From Sulfurimonas sp. (GTDB taxonomy: Bacteria > Campylobacterota > Campylobacteria > Campylobacterales > Sulfurimonadaceae): DNA of 64,000 bases. Numbering within the stretch: the first letter of the stretch is position 1; each line of letters begins with the position of its first letter. The notes under the pieces are model-generated. The model worked only from the letters and a program-made list of their open reading frames with translations, did no database searches and was not told the DNA's origin. The stretch covers positions 62,001-126,000 of the forward strand of contig NZ_JAQTLY010000006.1 of the NCBI RefSeq assembly GCF_028714655.1, given 5' to 3'. This document shows positions 45,420-55,000 of this stretch, in pieces. The translations under genes and the position numbers were made by a program.

Positions 45420-46466
45420 TTAAAACACCGCCACAACCCATTTTGTAATAAAATAACCGCCTATCATTAACCATGCAAACATTAAACCGGCGGTATAAAG
45501 AGGTGCCAAACCAAGCCCTTTAAACTTTGCAAATATCGTACCCATTCCAAGAGCCGTCATTGCCATAGTCAGTAAAAAAGTGTCTGCTCTGTTAATAATA
45601 TCTACTAAATTTTGAGGCAACAATCCAAGTGAGTTAAATCCTGCCATGCCTACAAAGTAAACCGCGAACCAAGGGATAACCAGCTTAACGCCTCCTGCTG
45701 CTCCACCGCTTTTTTTAGCACTATACGATAGATAGATTCCTAAGACGATAAGCATCGGCGCAATCATAATAACCCTCGTCATTTTCACAATTACTGCCGT
45801 ATTTGCCATCTCTGCGCTTGCACCGGGAACCGAAGCCGGAACTGCAACGACTTGAGCAACTTCATGGATAGTTCCGCCGACATAGATACCAAACTCCTTG
45901 GCACTCATGTCAAAAACACCCATATTGTAAAGTGCGGGGTATAAAAACATAGCTATAGTTCCAAAAAGCACAACCATCGAAACGGCGATTGCCGCTTTAT
46001 GTTCTTCTGCCTTTAAAACCGGTTCCGTTGCCAAAACCGCCGCCGCTCCGCACACGGAAGCTCCCGAAGCACTGAGCATCGAAGTGTCTCTGTCCATCTT
46101 AAAGAGTCTCTGCCCTGCCCAAGTTCCCAAAATAAATGTAGTCGAGAGCATGATAAGCGAAACCATAAACCCCTCAACCCCGACTTCGGCGATTTGCTGA
46201 AAGGTTATGCGAAAACCGTAAAAAACTATGGCAAATCTTAAAATTTTTTTGGCGGAAAAAGTTATCCCGCCGCTCCACTCTTTTGGAGTATTGTTATGAA
46301 GCGTGTTTGCGTAAAAAATACCCATCACTATCCCTATAACAAGAGGCGAAATACCAAGAGCCTTGATAAACTCAAGCTCCGAAATCATGGTGGCTGCTGC
46401 AGCAAAAATAGCTACAAAAATAACTCCGTTAATAGTACCTTTTCTATTTTTTGGCGAAAACGGCAT
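45420..46466 (-). CDS. YeiH/UPF0324 family putative exporter
   Basis: A 348-residue integral membrane protein with about 10 helices. It shows YeiH-family stretches: SPLVIGIVMGIFYAN, LRFAIVFYGFRITFQQI, MLSASGASVCGAAAVLATEP and GGTIHEVAQVVA. Family members are proposed sulfate, sulfite or related anion exporters, which would fit sulfur oxidation, but the substrate is unproven. The start at 46466 (AAGGAACTAT upstream) is preferred over an extension to 46511. Confidence 0.85.
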   Translation of the reverse strand: MPFSPKNRKGTINGVIFVAIFAAAATMISELEFIKALGISPLVIGIVMGIFYANTLHNNTPKEWSGGITFSAKKILRFAIVFYGFRITFQQIAEVGVEGFMVSLIMLSTTFILGTWAGQRLFKMDRDTSMLSASGASVCGAAAVLATEPVLKAEEHKAAIAVSMVVLFGTIAMFLYPALYNMGVFDMSAKEFGIYVGGTIHEVAQVVAVPASVPGASAEMANTAVIVKMTRVIMIAPMLIVLGIYLSYSAKKSGGAAGGVKLVIPWFAVYFVGMAGFNSLGLLPQNLVDIINRADTFLLTMAMTALGMGTIFAKFKGLGLAPLYTAGLMFAWLMIGGYFITKWVVAVF

Positions 46467-46496
46467 ATAGTTCCTTTCTTTGTATCTTTCATAACC

Positions 46497-46618
46497 TAGA
46501 TTCTGAATCAAGTTCAGGATGACGAAAGTTCACAAATCTCGTCATTCCAAGCTTGTACCACAAGGGTATTTCCTTTGGTCACTTGGAATCTAATTTTTAG
46601 GTTATGCAAGAAATCTAT
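46497..46618 (-). repeat. P-family double-palindrome repeat, copy 4 with 25-bp insertion
   Basis: TTCTGAATCAAGTTCAGG-ATGACG, then TCATTCCAAGCTTG interrupted by 25 bp (46556-46580) before ACTTGGAAT, ending TTATGCAAGAAATCTA. The same 25-bp insert (one mismatch) interrupts the other palindrome of copy 5. Lies between the YeiH-type gene start and the DUF748 gene end. Confidence 0.82.
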
Positions 46619-46653
46619 TATAAAAATGAATTATAGCAAAATAGTTTTAAACT

Positions 46654-49600
46654 CTATTTTACTTCTATTTTTAGCGCCGTTTTAACTAAATTCTCTTGCG
46701 AGTCGCTCACACTTTTTGCTTTGTCCAGTATAACTTTTTTAACATCAATTTTTTTAGTCTCTGCCAAATAGTTCTGAATGATTTTTGCTCTTTTGTCTGC
46801 CAATTCGTTTAACTCACCCTCTGCTACGATTTGAGCGTTTATACATCTGGTATACAACTCTTTTTGGTACTCTCCGTTTGACAACTCTCTGCCTGTTTTT
46901 GCTCTAAGCTCATCCAAAAGAGATTTTATGTCGCCGCCCGATTGGACATATATTCTTGCCAAAATTTGGATTGTCGGCTGTTCTTGCTTGCTTATCTCAA
47001 ATACTTTTTCTTTTAGTTTTTTAGATTTCAGCGCTTCTAAATCTTTCTCGCCGTCAAAACCTCCGCTAATTGCTAAGCTAAGTTTAGGTTTTTTTAGCAG
47101 AATATCTGCAAGATTATCAAGTTTTTCTCTCTCGGGCGGCAAAATTGAAGATTCTCCGGCTTCAAAATCTATATTTTTTAGCTTATCTCCCTCTATCCCG
47201 ATCAATTTTCCCAAAAATGTAAACGGTGAAGCAACTGCTTTTAGTATAAGCTTTGATAAAGCTTTCATAATTATAGTTCCGTACTTAAAGTCCGGTTTAT
47301 CCACATTTCCCTCAATCGGCATATCTATATCTATAACGCCGTCGCTGTTTTCAAGCAGAGCAATAGCAAAACCAAGCGGCAGTTTTGTGATATTTTTATC
47401 CTCTATCTCATCGCCTAATTTCATATTTTTTATAACTATATTGTTTTTGCTGAGAAGTTCGGAGTTGTTTATCCTGTACTTTAGATCTAAAAATAGTTTG
47501 CCTTTGTCTATTTTATAGCCTGCAAACTGCGCGCTATACCCGCTTAGGGCGTTAAGATTTAGATTTCTGAAATTGAAATCTATATCTAAAAACGATTTTA
47601 TATTTGACGGTTCAAAACTCCCTTTTAATTTAGCAGAACCATACTCGTCAACCCCTCCGTCTACATCGACATAGGCTACTTCGCCATCACTGTTTGAGAC
47701 TGCATAAATATTGCCGTTTAAGTCGTGAATGGATGTTTTAAAGTCTATGGGGAGCGAATAGTCGGCAAAATTTGCACTGCCGTTTGAAACCTTGAGTTTT
47801 AACAATCTAAATGCAAATTTCTCATCATCTATAGTTTTTGCCTTATCACTCTTTTGCGATACTTTTTGGCTCTCCCGCTCTTTTGGTTTTAGAAGTTTGG
47901 CAAGATTCATGCTTTTGTTTTCATATATCATAGCATCCAGATAAAAAGAGTCAAGAAGCGCCTCGTCGATATATAAAGAGTTGGGAGCGGTTTTAAAATT
48001 AAACGATTTTAGGTCGGCTTTTGAAAAAGAAGCTATCGTACTATCATCCCTGCCGTCATGCAAAAAGAACTCTTCAACGCTTAACTCTCCGTCAACATTA
48101 AGGTTATGTTTTTTATCTTTTTGCCCATAAGAAGTCGTACTGTTTAGATTTAGGTATCCGTCGCTGATTTTTAAAAATGAAAACTCCTCTATGTAGGGAG
48201 TAAGCTCTTTTAGAGAGATTTTATGAAATGCGACCCTACCTTTTTGTTCAAGCGGAGTGTGTTTTATCTCGCCGCCGGATTTTACGGTTCCTCTGCTGTT
48301 TACTCTAAACGCAAGATTGTATTTAAAGAGGCTATTCTCTTTTGAATCTATATCATCGGCGCTAAAATCTATTTTATCCAGAGTCGTTTTTGCATTTTTT
48401 TCTATGCTTTTATCATTAAAACTTATTTTTGCAGAATTTATATTAAATAATTTTAGTTTTACCCTATATGCTTTTTCATCTTTTTTATCATCTGTTTTTA
48501 CGCTATTTGAGATATTCGGTTTTACCTCTATTAAATTCTCAAAATTAAAAGCTCCGCTTTTCTCTCTTTTGAGATTTGCTTCCAAACCGCCAAAAGAGGC
48601 TTTTTCAATAGTTACGGCTTTTGTTTTCGTATCTAAACTGACACCGTTTACATCAAAACTTTTAAAATTTACCAGATTTTCATCGCTCTTTTTGTGGTTA
48701 AGCGCAAAATTATCAATAGATAGATTTGCGCTCTTTACCAAAGCGGCTATCTCTGAATTTTCATCTTTTAAAGTGACATTCGCATCAAAATTCAGCATTG
48801 AACTCTTTAGCAAAATATCGTAACTCTTTAACATATTTGAGGCGATTTGCTCTATGTACGGTCGGTAATGGACAACATCAAGATTTTTACAAGCAAAACG
48901 GGTGTTTGCTTCCGAGAATTTATCTTTGATATCGCCGTTTGAGCTGCATACGGTTTTGTCGTTTAAAACTAAATTCATCTTATAAGAAAACGGTTTCTCT
49001 GCTGATAGCGTAAAATTTTTAATATCCAGATTAAGTTCATTCAGCTTTGTTTTTACATTTGGAATTACGCTTTTATCCTCGATGTTAACAACTGTTCTCT
49101 TTAACGAAATATCCTCTACTGCTATGCTTAAAGGGGCGGTTTTCTCATCTTTTTGGACTTTTTTACTTTCTGAAATCTTCTCTTTGATTTTAAAGTACTC
49201 TGTCCAATCTATATCCCCTTTGGCATCTCTTTTTATATTTGCTTTTAATTGATCCAAAACAACATTTCGTATATATAAATCCTGCATCATAGGCTTTGCG
49301 GCGATACTGTCTGCATAAAGTGATTTTAGATTTAAAATATCGCTGTTTTTATCTTTTGGTTTTACTCTTAGATTGTCCAAACTAAGATATGCTTCATCAA
49401 CTTTTGTCGAGTTTAAATCATCAAAATTTATATGATAGTCGGCGCTTAAAAACATAACTCCGTCCGCAACTTCAAGCGCAATCTTTTCTTGAATATATCT
49501 CCAAATCGTATAGAGTTTGATCTCATCCAAGTTAAGGTTTCCATCCAACTTCAGTGGCTTATAACTCGCTATCCTGCCTCTTAAATCAATCTCTCCGCCC

Positions 49601-50184
49601 TCGTCTAAAGCGCTGTAAAATCTAAAAGCCGTGCGATTTGAATCGAAACTATCCGTATCCATATTAATTAATTTAAAATCAATAGGCTTTAACGACAACT
49701 CAAATTTTTTAGCCGTTGTAAAATCCTCATAGTTTAAAATCCCCTCTTCAACTTTAACACTGTCGATGATAACTCTAGGCAGTTTAAGCGGCTCCTTTGC
49801 GTTTTCGCTTAGTGCCTCATTTTTTTCTTTAAATATTTTACTAAGGTTCAATGTTTTATCTTGATTGTAAAGAACGAAAATTTCGGGTTTTTTTAGTGTA
49901 ATGCTCTTTAGATGCAGAGCAAATCTAAAAAGCGAAAGAGGCTGCAGATTGACTTCAAGCTTCTCAAACGATGCTATTTTTTTATCTTCAAGAGTCTTGA
50001 GCGAAAGTCCGCTCACTTCTACTTTAAAACTAAATGGGTTAAACCGTATGTCATTTATAGAGAGTTTAGAGTTTGTCTCTTTTGCGACAATGCTCTCAAG
50101 TTGGGATTTTATGATTGGGGGTAAAACTAAAAAGCCTAAAATCGGATAGATTAAGAGTAGAGCCGGAACTATTTTCTTAAGCAT
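46654..50184 (-). CDS. large DUF748/AsmA-like envelope protein
   Basis: A 1176-residue protein with one N-terminal membrane helix (about 5-25) and long periplasmic beta-rich DUF748 repeats (INDIRFNPFSFKVEVSGL near 45, again near 880 with LKGSFEPSNIKSFLDIDF). Such AsmA-like proteins bridge inner and outer membranes and are linked to phospholipid transport. The last 200 residues include NIDFEAGESSILPPE and ELADKRAKIIQNYL, reminiscent of OmpA-like ends. Its start codon abuts a hairpin (50184-50213). Function here is inferred from the family. Confidence 0.85.
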   Translation of the reverse strand: MLKKIVPALLLIYPILGFLVLPPIIKSQLESIVAKETNSKLSINDIRFNPFSFKVEVSGLSLKTLEDKKIASFEKLEVNLQPLSLFRFALHLKSITLKKPEIFVLYNQDKTLNLSKIFKEKNEALSENAKEPLKLPRVIIDSVKVEEGILNYEDFTTAKKFELSLKPIDFKLINMDTDSFDSNRTAFRFYSALDEGGEIDLRGRIASYKPLKLDGNLNLDEIKLYTIWRYIQEKIALEVADGVMFLSADYHINFDDLNSTKVDEAYLSLDNLRVKPKDKNSDILNLKSLYADSIAAKPMMQDLYIRNVVLDQLKANIKRDAKGDIDWTEYFKIKEKISESKKVQKDEKTAPLSIAVEDISLKRTVVNIEDKSVIPNVKTKLNELNLDIKNFTLSAEKPFSYKMNLVLNDKTVCSSNGDIKDKFSEANTRFACKNLDVVHYRPYIEQIASNMLKSYDILLKSSMLNFDANVTLKDENSEIAALVKSANLSIDNFALNHKKSDENLVNFKSFDVNGVSLDTKTKAVTIEKASFGGLEANLKREKSGAFNFENLIEVKPNISNSVKTDDKKDEKAYRVKLKLFNINSAKISFNDKSIEKNAKTTLDKIDFSADDIDSKENSLFKYNLAFRVNSRGTVKSGGEIKHTPLEQKGRVAFHKISLKELTPYIEEFSFLKISDGYLNLNSTTSYGQKDKKHNLNVDGELSVEEFFLHDGRDDSTIASFSKADLKSFNFKTAPNSLYIDEALLDSFYLDAMIYENKSMNLAKLLKPKERESQKVSQKSDKAKTIDDEKFAFRLLKLKVSNGSANFADYSLPIDFKTSIHDLNGNIYAVSNSDGEVAYVDVDGGVDEYGSAKLKGSFEPSNIKSFLDIDFNFRNLNLNALSGYSAQFAGYKIDKGKLFLDLKYRINNSELLSKNNIVIKNMKLGDEIEDKNITKLPLGFAIALLENSDGVIDIDMPIEGNVDKPDFKYGTIIMKALSKLILKAVASPFTFLGKLIGIEGDKLKNIDFEAGESSILPPEREKLDNLADILLKKPKLSLAISGGFDGEKDLEALKSKKLKEKVFEISKQEQPTIQILARIYVQSGGDIKSLLDELRAKTGRELSNGEYQKELYTRCINAQIVAEGELNELADKRAKIIQNYLAETKKIDVKKVILDKAKSVSDSQENLVKTALKIEVK

Positions 50185-50213
50185 CGATAGACCTTTTTTC
50201 TTAAGTCTATCGA
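50184..50213 (-). promoter_or_regulatory. hairpin holding the DUF748 ribosome-binding site
   Basis: On the minus strand TCGATAGAC-ttaagaaaaaag-GTCTATCGA is a perfect 9-bp stem. The AAAAAAGG ribosome site is in the loop/3' arm, and the A of the ATG is the last stem base. It can also serve as terminator of ccoG, which ends 20 bp upstream. Confidence 0.55.
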
Positions 50214-50232
50214 ATTGTTTTTTAAATGCAGA

Positions 50233-51657
50233 TTATTTAATCACATCGGCTCTTGGATATACAAAAGTCGACTCTCTAAATACAGTGATTTTATCCTCAT
50301 GCCCGATAGCATAAGCACGGATTGTAATGGGGATAATAGTATCGTGTCTTGCGTCATCCGCCAATACATCGTAAGTTCTAAGAACTACGATTTTTTTCTT
50401 TTTCACATCGGGTGTAACCTCAAAAGGCTCCGTAGGTTTAAATATCTCTATCTTTCCTTTTGCATCTTTTGGCAAAATAACTTCAAAGTAAAAATCCATC
50501 TTATCGTTTTGCGTATTTTGTAGTAAAAACTCATAGGCATTATCAACCGCTACTTTGCCGTCTTGAGTTTTTTCAACCGAATAGAGCCTGTTTTCTTTGT
50601 TAATATTTAAAAGCATATGCTCTTTTTTGCTTCCCATCATAACCATACCTACTACTAAAGCAACAAGCAAGAGGGCATACGCGATAACTTTGGGACGGAA
50701 ATATTGCGTTTTTCCTTTTTTATCGATTATCTCATAATCACTCGACCATGTAACAAGCGAAGGTTTTCCGAGTTTTCCCATAACAACCGTACAGGCGTCA
50801 ACACACTCAAGACAGTTGATACACTCGAGCTGAAGCCCTTTTCGGATATCGATATGTGTCGGACAGACGGTTACACAACTCTCGCACGCGGTACACTCGG
50901 CGTGCGGTTCAATCTTTTGAAGTTCGCTCTGTTTGGTAAACTGCTTGACTTTATGCTCATCGTAGATATGCCCGCCTCTGTTAGTGTTGTAGAGCGCCAT
51001 AACGGTATTTTCATCGTATAAAACCGACTGAACCCTTGAGTATGGACAGACATAGATACAATACTCTTCTTGTAAAAAAACTATGTCATATATAAGAAAA
51101 AGTGCCGAAAAAAGGAGTGTTCCAAACAAAATAACATGTTCAAACGGATCTGAGAGATAGTTAAAAAAATCTTCAGGCGGGACAAAGTACCACAGCATAT
51201 TTGCACTTGCTATAAATGATAAAGCCGTCCAGATTAATATTGCAACCGCTTTTTTAACTCTGTTTTCAGTCAAACTCATATCAGGTTCTTGCTGTTTGTT
51301 TTTTATCCGTTTTCTTAAACCTAAAAGTTTAGTCTCAATCAAATCACGGTAAATTACGCGAAATACGGTCTGAGGACAGATCCATCCGCAAAAAACACGC
51401 CCGCCTACAACCGTCATCCCAAAAATACCTAAAAACAGTATCATCAGCAAAAACGGCAAAAGATATAACTCCTGCATATCGAACTGGACAAATGCAAGAT
51501 GAAGTTTGAGTTTATCAAAACTCAGTAGAAAAAAGTAACTCTCGTTTATCTTTATCCAAGGCAAAACTAAAGCAAAAATCGTTGAAAAGCTAAAAAAGAG
51601 GTATCTCTTATATCTCCACGGAGTCGGCAATTTTATACCGACACTATTCTCACTCAT
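50233..51657 (-). CDS. ccoG: cytochrome c oxidase accessory protein CcoG (FixG/RdxA)
   Basis: A 474-residue membrane ferredoxin that reduces copper for cbb3 oxidase assembly. It has about five membrane helices, the cysteine motifs GWICPQTVFRVIYRD and YVCPYSRVQSVLYD, and two 4Fe-4S sets (CTACESCVTVCPTHIDI and CINCLECVDACT, about 255-300); the C-terminus is a periplasmic Ig-like domain. The Shine-Dalgarno is AGAGGAG. The cbb3 genes themselves are not in the window. Confidence 0.95.
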   Translation of the reverse strand: MSENSVGIKLPTPWRYKRYLFFSFSTIFALVLPWIKINESYFFLLSFDKLKLHLAFVQFDMQELYLLPFLLMILFLGIFGMTVVGGRVFCGWICPQTVFRVIYRDLIETKLLGLRKRIKNKQQEPDMSLTENRVKKAVAILIWTALSFIASANMLWYFVPPEDFFNYLSDPFEHVILFGTLLFSALFLIYDIVFLQEEYCIYVCPYSRVQSVLYDENTVMALYNTNRGGHIYDEHKVKQFTKQSELQKIEPHAECTACESCVTVCPTHIDIRKGLQLECINCLECVDACTVVMGKLGKPSLVTWSSDYEIIDKKGKTQYFRPKVIAYALLLVALVVGMVMMGSKKEHMLLNINKENRLYSVEKTQDGKVAVDNAYEFLLQNTQNDKMDFYFEVILPKDAKGKIEIFKPTEPFEVTPDVKKKKIVVLRTYDVLADDARHDTIIPITIRAYAIGHEDKITVFRESTFVYPRADVIK

Positions 51658-51758
51658 CCCTACTCCTCTGACACTTTTTTGACAAAATTATACCATATCT
51701 TTTTTAATCTGTAGTTATAATAATTATAATTGAAACCTCTGAGCAATTATTGAATTAG

Positions 51759-51877
51759 ACCCTGAATGACCAAAGGAAATACCCTTGCGGTACAAGTTCA
51801 GGATGACGGGTAGTTCGTCATTCCAAGCTTGACACAGTTCGTCATTCCAAGCTTGACTTGGAATCTAGTTTATGATT
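51759..51877 (-). repeat. P-family double-palindrome repeat, copy 5 with 25-bp insertion
   Basis: CCTGAAT, a 25-bp insert GACCAAAGGAAATACCC...GCGGTA (51768-51792), CAAGTTCAGG, ATGACG, then two TCATTCCAAGCTTGAC units, the second closing with TTGGAATC. The insert is the same as in copy 4 but sits in the other palindrome. Confidence 0.82.
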
Positions 51878-51949
51878 TAATCAGAGATTTAAATTATTTA
51901 ATATCTCACTTATGAAATATCCAAAAGCCTTTTTTATGCTCTCTTTTGG

Positions 51950-51955
51950 TAAAAT
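51950..51955 (+). promoter_or_regulatory. candidate -10 box of metH
   Basis: TAAAAT preceded by CTCTTTTGG. It would start the metH transcript near 51962, so that element L4 is at the very 5' end of the mRNA. Weak evidence by itself. Confidence 0.35.
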
Positions 51956-51970
51956 CAACCAATTGTTTTC

Positions 51971-52040
51971 TGCCGCTTTTTGCGGCTAGCTTTAGTGCCA
52001 CAGCGGCTAGCGTAGCTAAATGGGCTTTGCTCATTTGGCG
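51971..52040 (+). repeat. L-family leader element, copy 4 (metH leader)
   Basis: GCCGC-ttttt-GCGGC hairpin (about 51973-51985), core TAGCTTTAGTGCC..AGCGGCTAGCGTAGC (51987-52016), then GCTAAATG-ggctttgct-CATTTGGC (52015-52039; stem includes a G-U pair). It ends 27 bp before the metH ATG and is sense to it. The upstream gene is divergent. Confidence 0.85.
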
Positions 52041-52066
52041 TGATATTTTAATACAAAGATTTATTT

Positions 52067-55000
52067 ATGACAACAAAAGAGTATATCTTAAAAACTATAA
52101 AAACCAGACCCCTAATCATAGACGGAGCCATGGGAACACAGCTTCAACAACGAGATGAAAAAATATCAAAAGAGGCGTGGGAGGGCAACGAGGGGTGTAA
52201 CGAACTTCTTAACGCTACATGTCCGGAGGTTTTAAGCGAGATTTACCGTGCCTATCTTACAGCGGGCGCAGACCTCATCACTACCAACACATTTGGCTCA
52301 TTTTCATGGGTTTTGGATGAGTACGGTATCTCTCATAGAGCTTATGAGCTGACATATGCGGGAACAAAACTTGCAAAAGATGAGTGCGAAAAGTTTTCCA
52401 CCCCAGAGCATCCGAGATTTGTTTTAGGCTCCATCGGACCGGGGACGAAACTTCCATCATTGGGGCATATAACTTACGATGAGATGTTTGAGGGCTACAG
52501 CGAGTTTTGTTTAGCATTGATTGATGGCGGAGCGGATATTTTCTTGCTTGAGACCTGTCAAGACCCTCTTCAGATAAAAGCGGCTCTTCATGCGTGTCAA
52601 GAAGCTAACCGACAAAGAGGCGTGGAGATTCCAATCATGGTATCCGTCACGATTGAACTTAGTGGAACTATGCTTATAGGAACGGATGCCGCAACTATCG
52701 CAACCATCTTAGAGCCTTTTGACATCCTCTCACTTGGTTTTAACTGCGGAACGGGCCCAGAACAGGTAGAAAAACATGTAAAAACTCTAAGCGAGATTTG
52801 GCACAAACCCATCAGTATTCACGCAAATGCAGGACTTCCGCAAAATAGAGGTGGCTACACATACTACCCAATGGGACACGATGAGTTTGCCACAAAACAG
52901 GAGAGTTTTTTAAAGTACGACGGCGTGAGCTTTTTGGGCGGATGTTGCGGAACGACACCCCAACATATCCGAGCATTAGTCAATCGTGTTAGCAAAACCG
53001 CTCCAAAAAAGCCAAAAGGAAGCCAGCCAAACTCTCTTGCTTCACTATTTAATACAGTTTCACTTACGCAAGAGTCATCAGTTCTGCTTGTCGGAGAGAG
53101 AAGCAACGCAACTGGTTCTAAGGCATTTCGTGAACTGCTTTTGGCAGAGGACTATGAGGGAACGCTAAGTGTCGCTCAACAGCAGGTAAGAGTCGGTGCG
53201 CATGTGCTAGATGTGAGTGTCGGTTTTGCAGGTCGTGATGAGACAAAAGATATGAACAGAGTTATGAGTTTGTATGCGCAAAAGATAGCACTTCCGCTTA
53301 TGCCCGACTCCACGCAAACTCCAGCCCTTGAGGAAGCACTTAAACTCATCGGCGGTAAACCCATCATCAACTCCGTAAACCTTGAAGACGGGATAGAGAA
53401 GTTTGACAAAGTTTGCGCCCTGGCTAAAAAATTTGGAGCCGCTCTTGTTTGTCTCACTATCGATGAGATAGGTATGGCAAAAACGGTTGAGCGTAAGCTT
53501 GAAGTCGCCGAGCGCATCTATGAACTTGCCACCCAAAAGCACGGCATCAAGCCAGAGAATTTGGTTTTCGACCTGCTCACTTTTACCCTTGGAAGCGGGG
53601 ATGAAGAGTACGCTGATGCAGGCATAAACACCATCGAAGCCATAAGAGAACTCCGCACAAGACACCCTGAAGTAGGAGCGATTTTGGGGCTTTCAAACAT
53701 CTCTTTCGGGCTTGACAAAGATGCCAGACCCTACCTCAACTCCATGTTTTTACACCACTGTACACAAGCGGGACTTACAAGCGTCATCATCAATGTTCAG
53801 CACATCATCCCCATAAACAAAATCAGCGAAACTGACCAAGAGATATGTGACAACCTTATCTTTAACCGCAAGGCAAACGGAGCGGCTCTTTTTGAGTTTA
53901 TCGAGCATTTCAGCACAAAAGAAGCGATTGACACGACAAAACTAGACGAAGCATACCTTGCAATGAGCACGGAAGAGAAAATCGCAAAACTTCTTATGGA
54001 CGGCGACAAAGAGAGAATGATTCCTTTAGTTGAAGAGGCAAGACACTCCATTGCACCTGAGAAAATCGTCAACGAGATTTTGATTGATGCTATGAAAGTC
54101 GTCGGAGAGCTATTTGGCAAAGGAGAGATGCAGCTCCCTTTTGTTCTTCAAAGTGCCGAAACTATGAAAAAAACGGTAGATTATCTAAACCCTTACTTAC
54201 CTAAAATTGACAAAAAAGTAGATACTACCTTGATACTAGGAACGGTAAAGGGGGATGTTCACGATGTCGGTAAAAATCTAGTAGATATCATCCTCTCAAA
54301 CAACGGCTTTAAAGTCATAAATCTCGGCATAAAAGTTGATATCGAAGCATTTATAAAAACCCTAAAAGAGTCAGACGCAAGTGCCGTCGGCATGAGCGGG
54401 CTTCTGGTAAAATCGACGCAAGTTATGAAAGAGAACCTTGAAGCACTCCAAAGAGAGGGGATAAAAATCCCCGTACTTCTGGGCGGTGCGGCACTTACCC
54501 GTCCGTTTATAGATGATTTTTGCCGCCCGTTTTACGATGGACCAATATTCTACTGCAAAGATGCGTTTGACGGCGTAACCGCCATGAGCCGCATCGAAGC
54601 TGGCAATTTCGATACCGACCTGCACGGCAAAGAGGGCGAAGAGAAGATAGTTAAAGTAAAAGAAGAGATTATCATCCCACCATTTGAGCAGCTCAAAATG
54701 CCATCTCGTGATGTCAAAGTTCCAACGCCGCCGTTTTGGGGCAGAAGAGAGCTAAAACTAACTCCACAACAAATCGAAATGGCATTTGAGTGGCTAAACC
54801 ACAAACTTCTCTTTAAAGCTCGTTGGGGTTACAGCTCAAAAGGGCTTAGCAAAGAGGCGTATGAAAAGCAGTTAAATGAGGTAGTTTATCCGGCGTATGA
54901 GAAGCTAAAAAAACGATTTATCGAAGAGAAGCTCTTTGAGCCGACCATTATTTATGGCTACTGGCCATGCAGAAGCGACGATGATACACTTCTGATTTTT

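Larger units (their letters stand above)
51658..52066. other. intergenic region between ccoG and metH
   Basis: The 409 bp between these divergent genes hold no credible ORF. They contain P-family copy 5 (51759-51877), TGATTTAATCAGAGATTT just after it (also seen at 59464 beside a G-family repeat), a TAAAAT box at 51950-51955 and element L4 (51971-52040). Confidence 0.6.

Noticed and set aside
46928-47518. 196-codon open frame antisense to the DUF748 gene (and another of 188 codons at 48257-48823)
   Set aside because: They lie wholly inside a gene with clear protein structure, lack ribosome sites and encode low-complexity Ser/Phe/Ile-rich translations typical of antisense frames.
51971-52040. 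Cobalamin or SAM riboswitch in the metH leader
   Set aside because: No B12-box or SAM aptamer sequence was recognised, and the same element precedes unrelated genes (tig, nifU), so a metH-specific riboswitch is not supported.
53207-53665. 152-codon antisense frame within metH
   Set aside because: Shadow of the conserved metH coding sequence; no ribosome-binding site and no recognisable domain.
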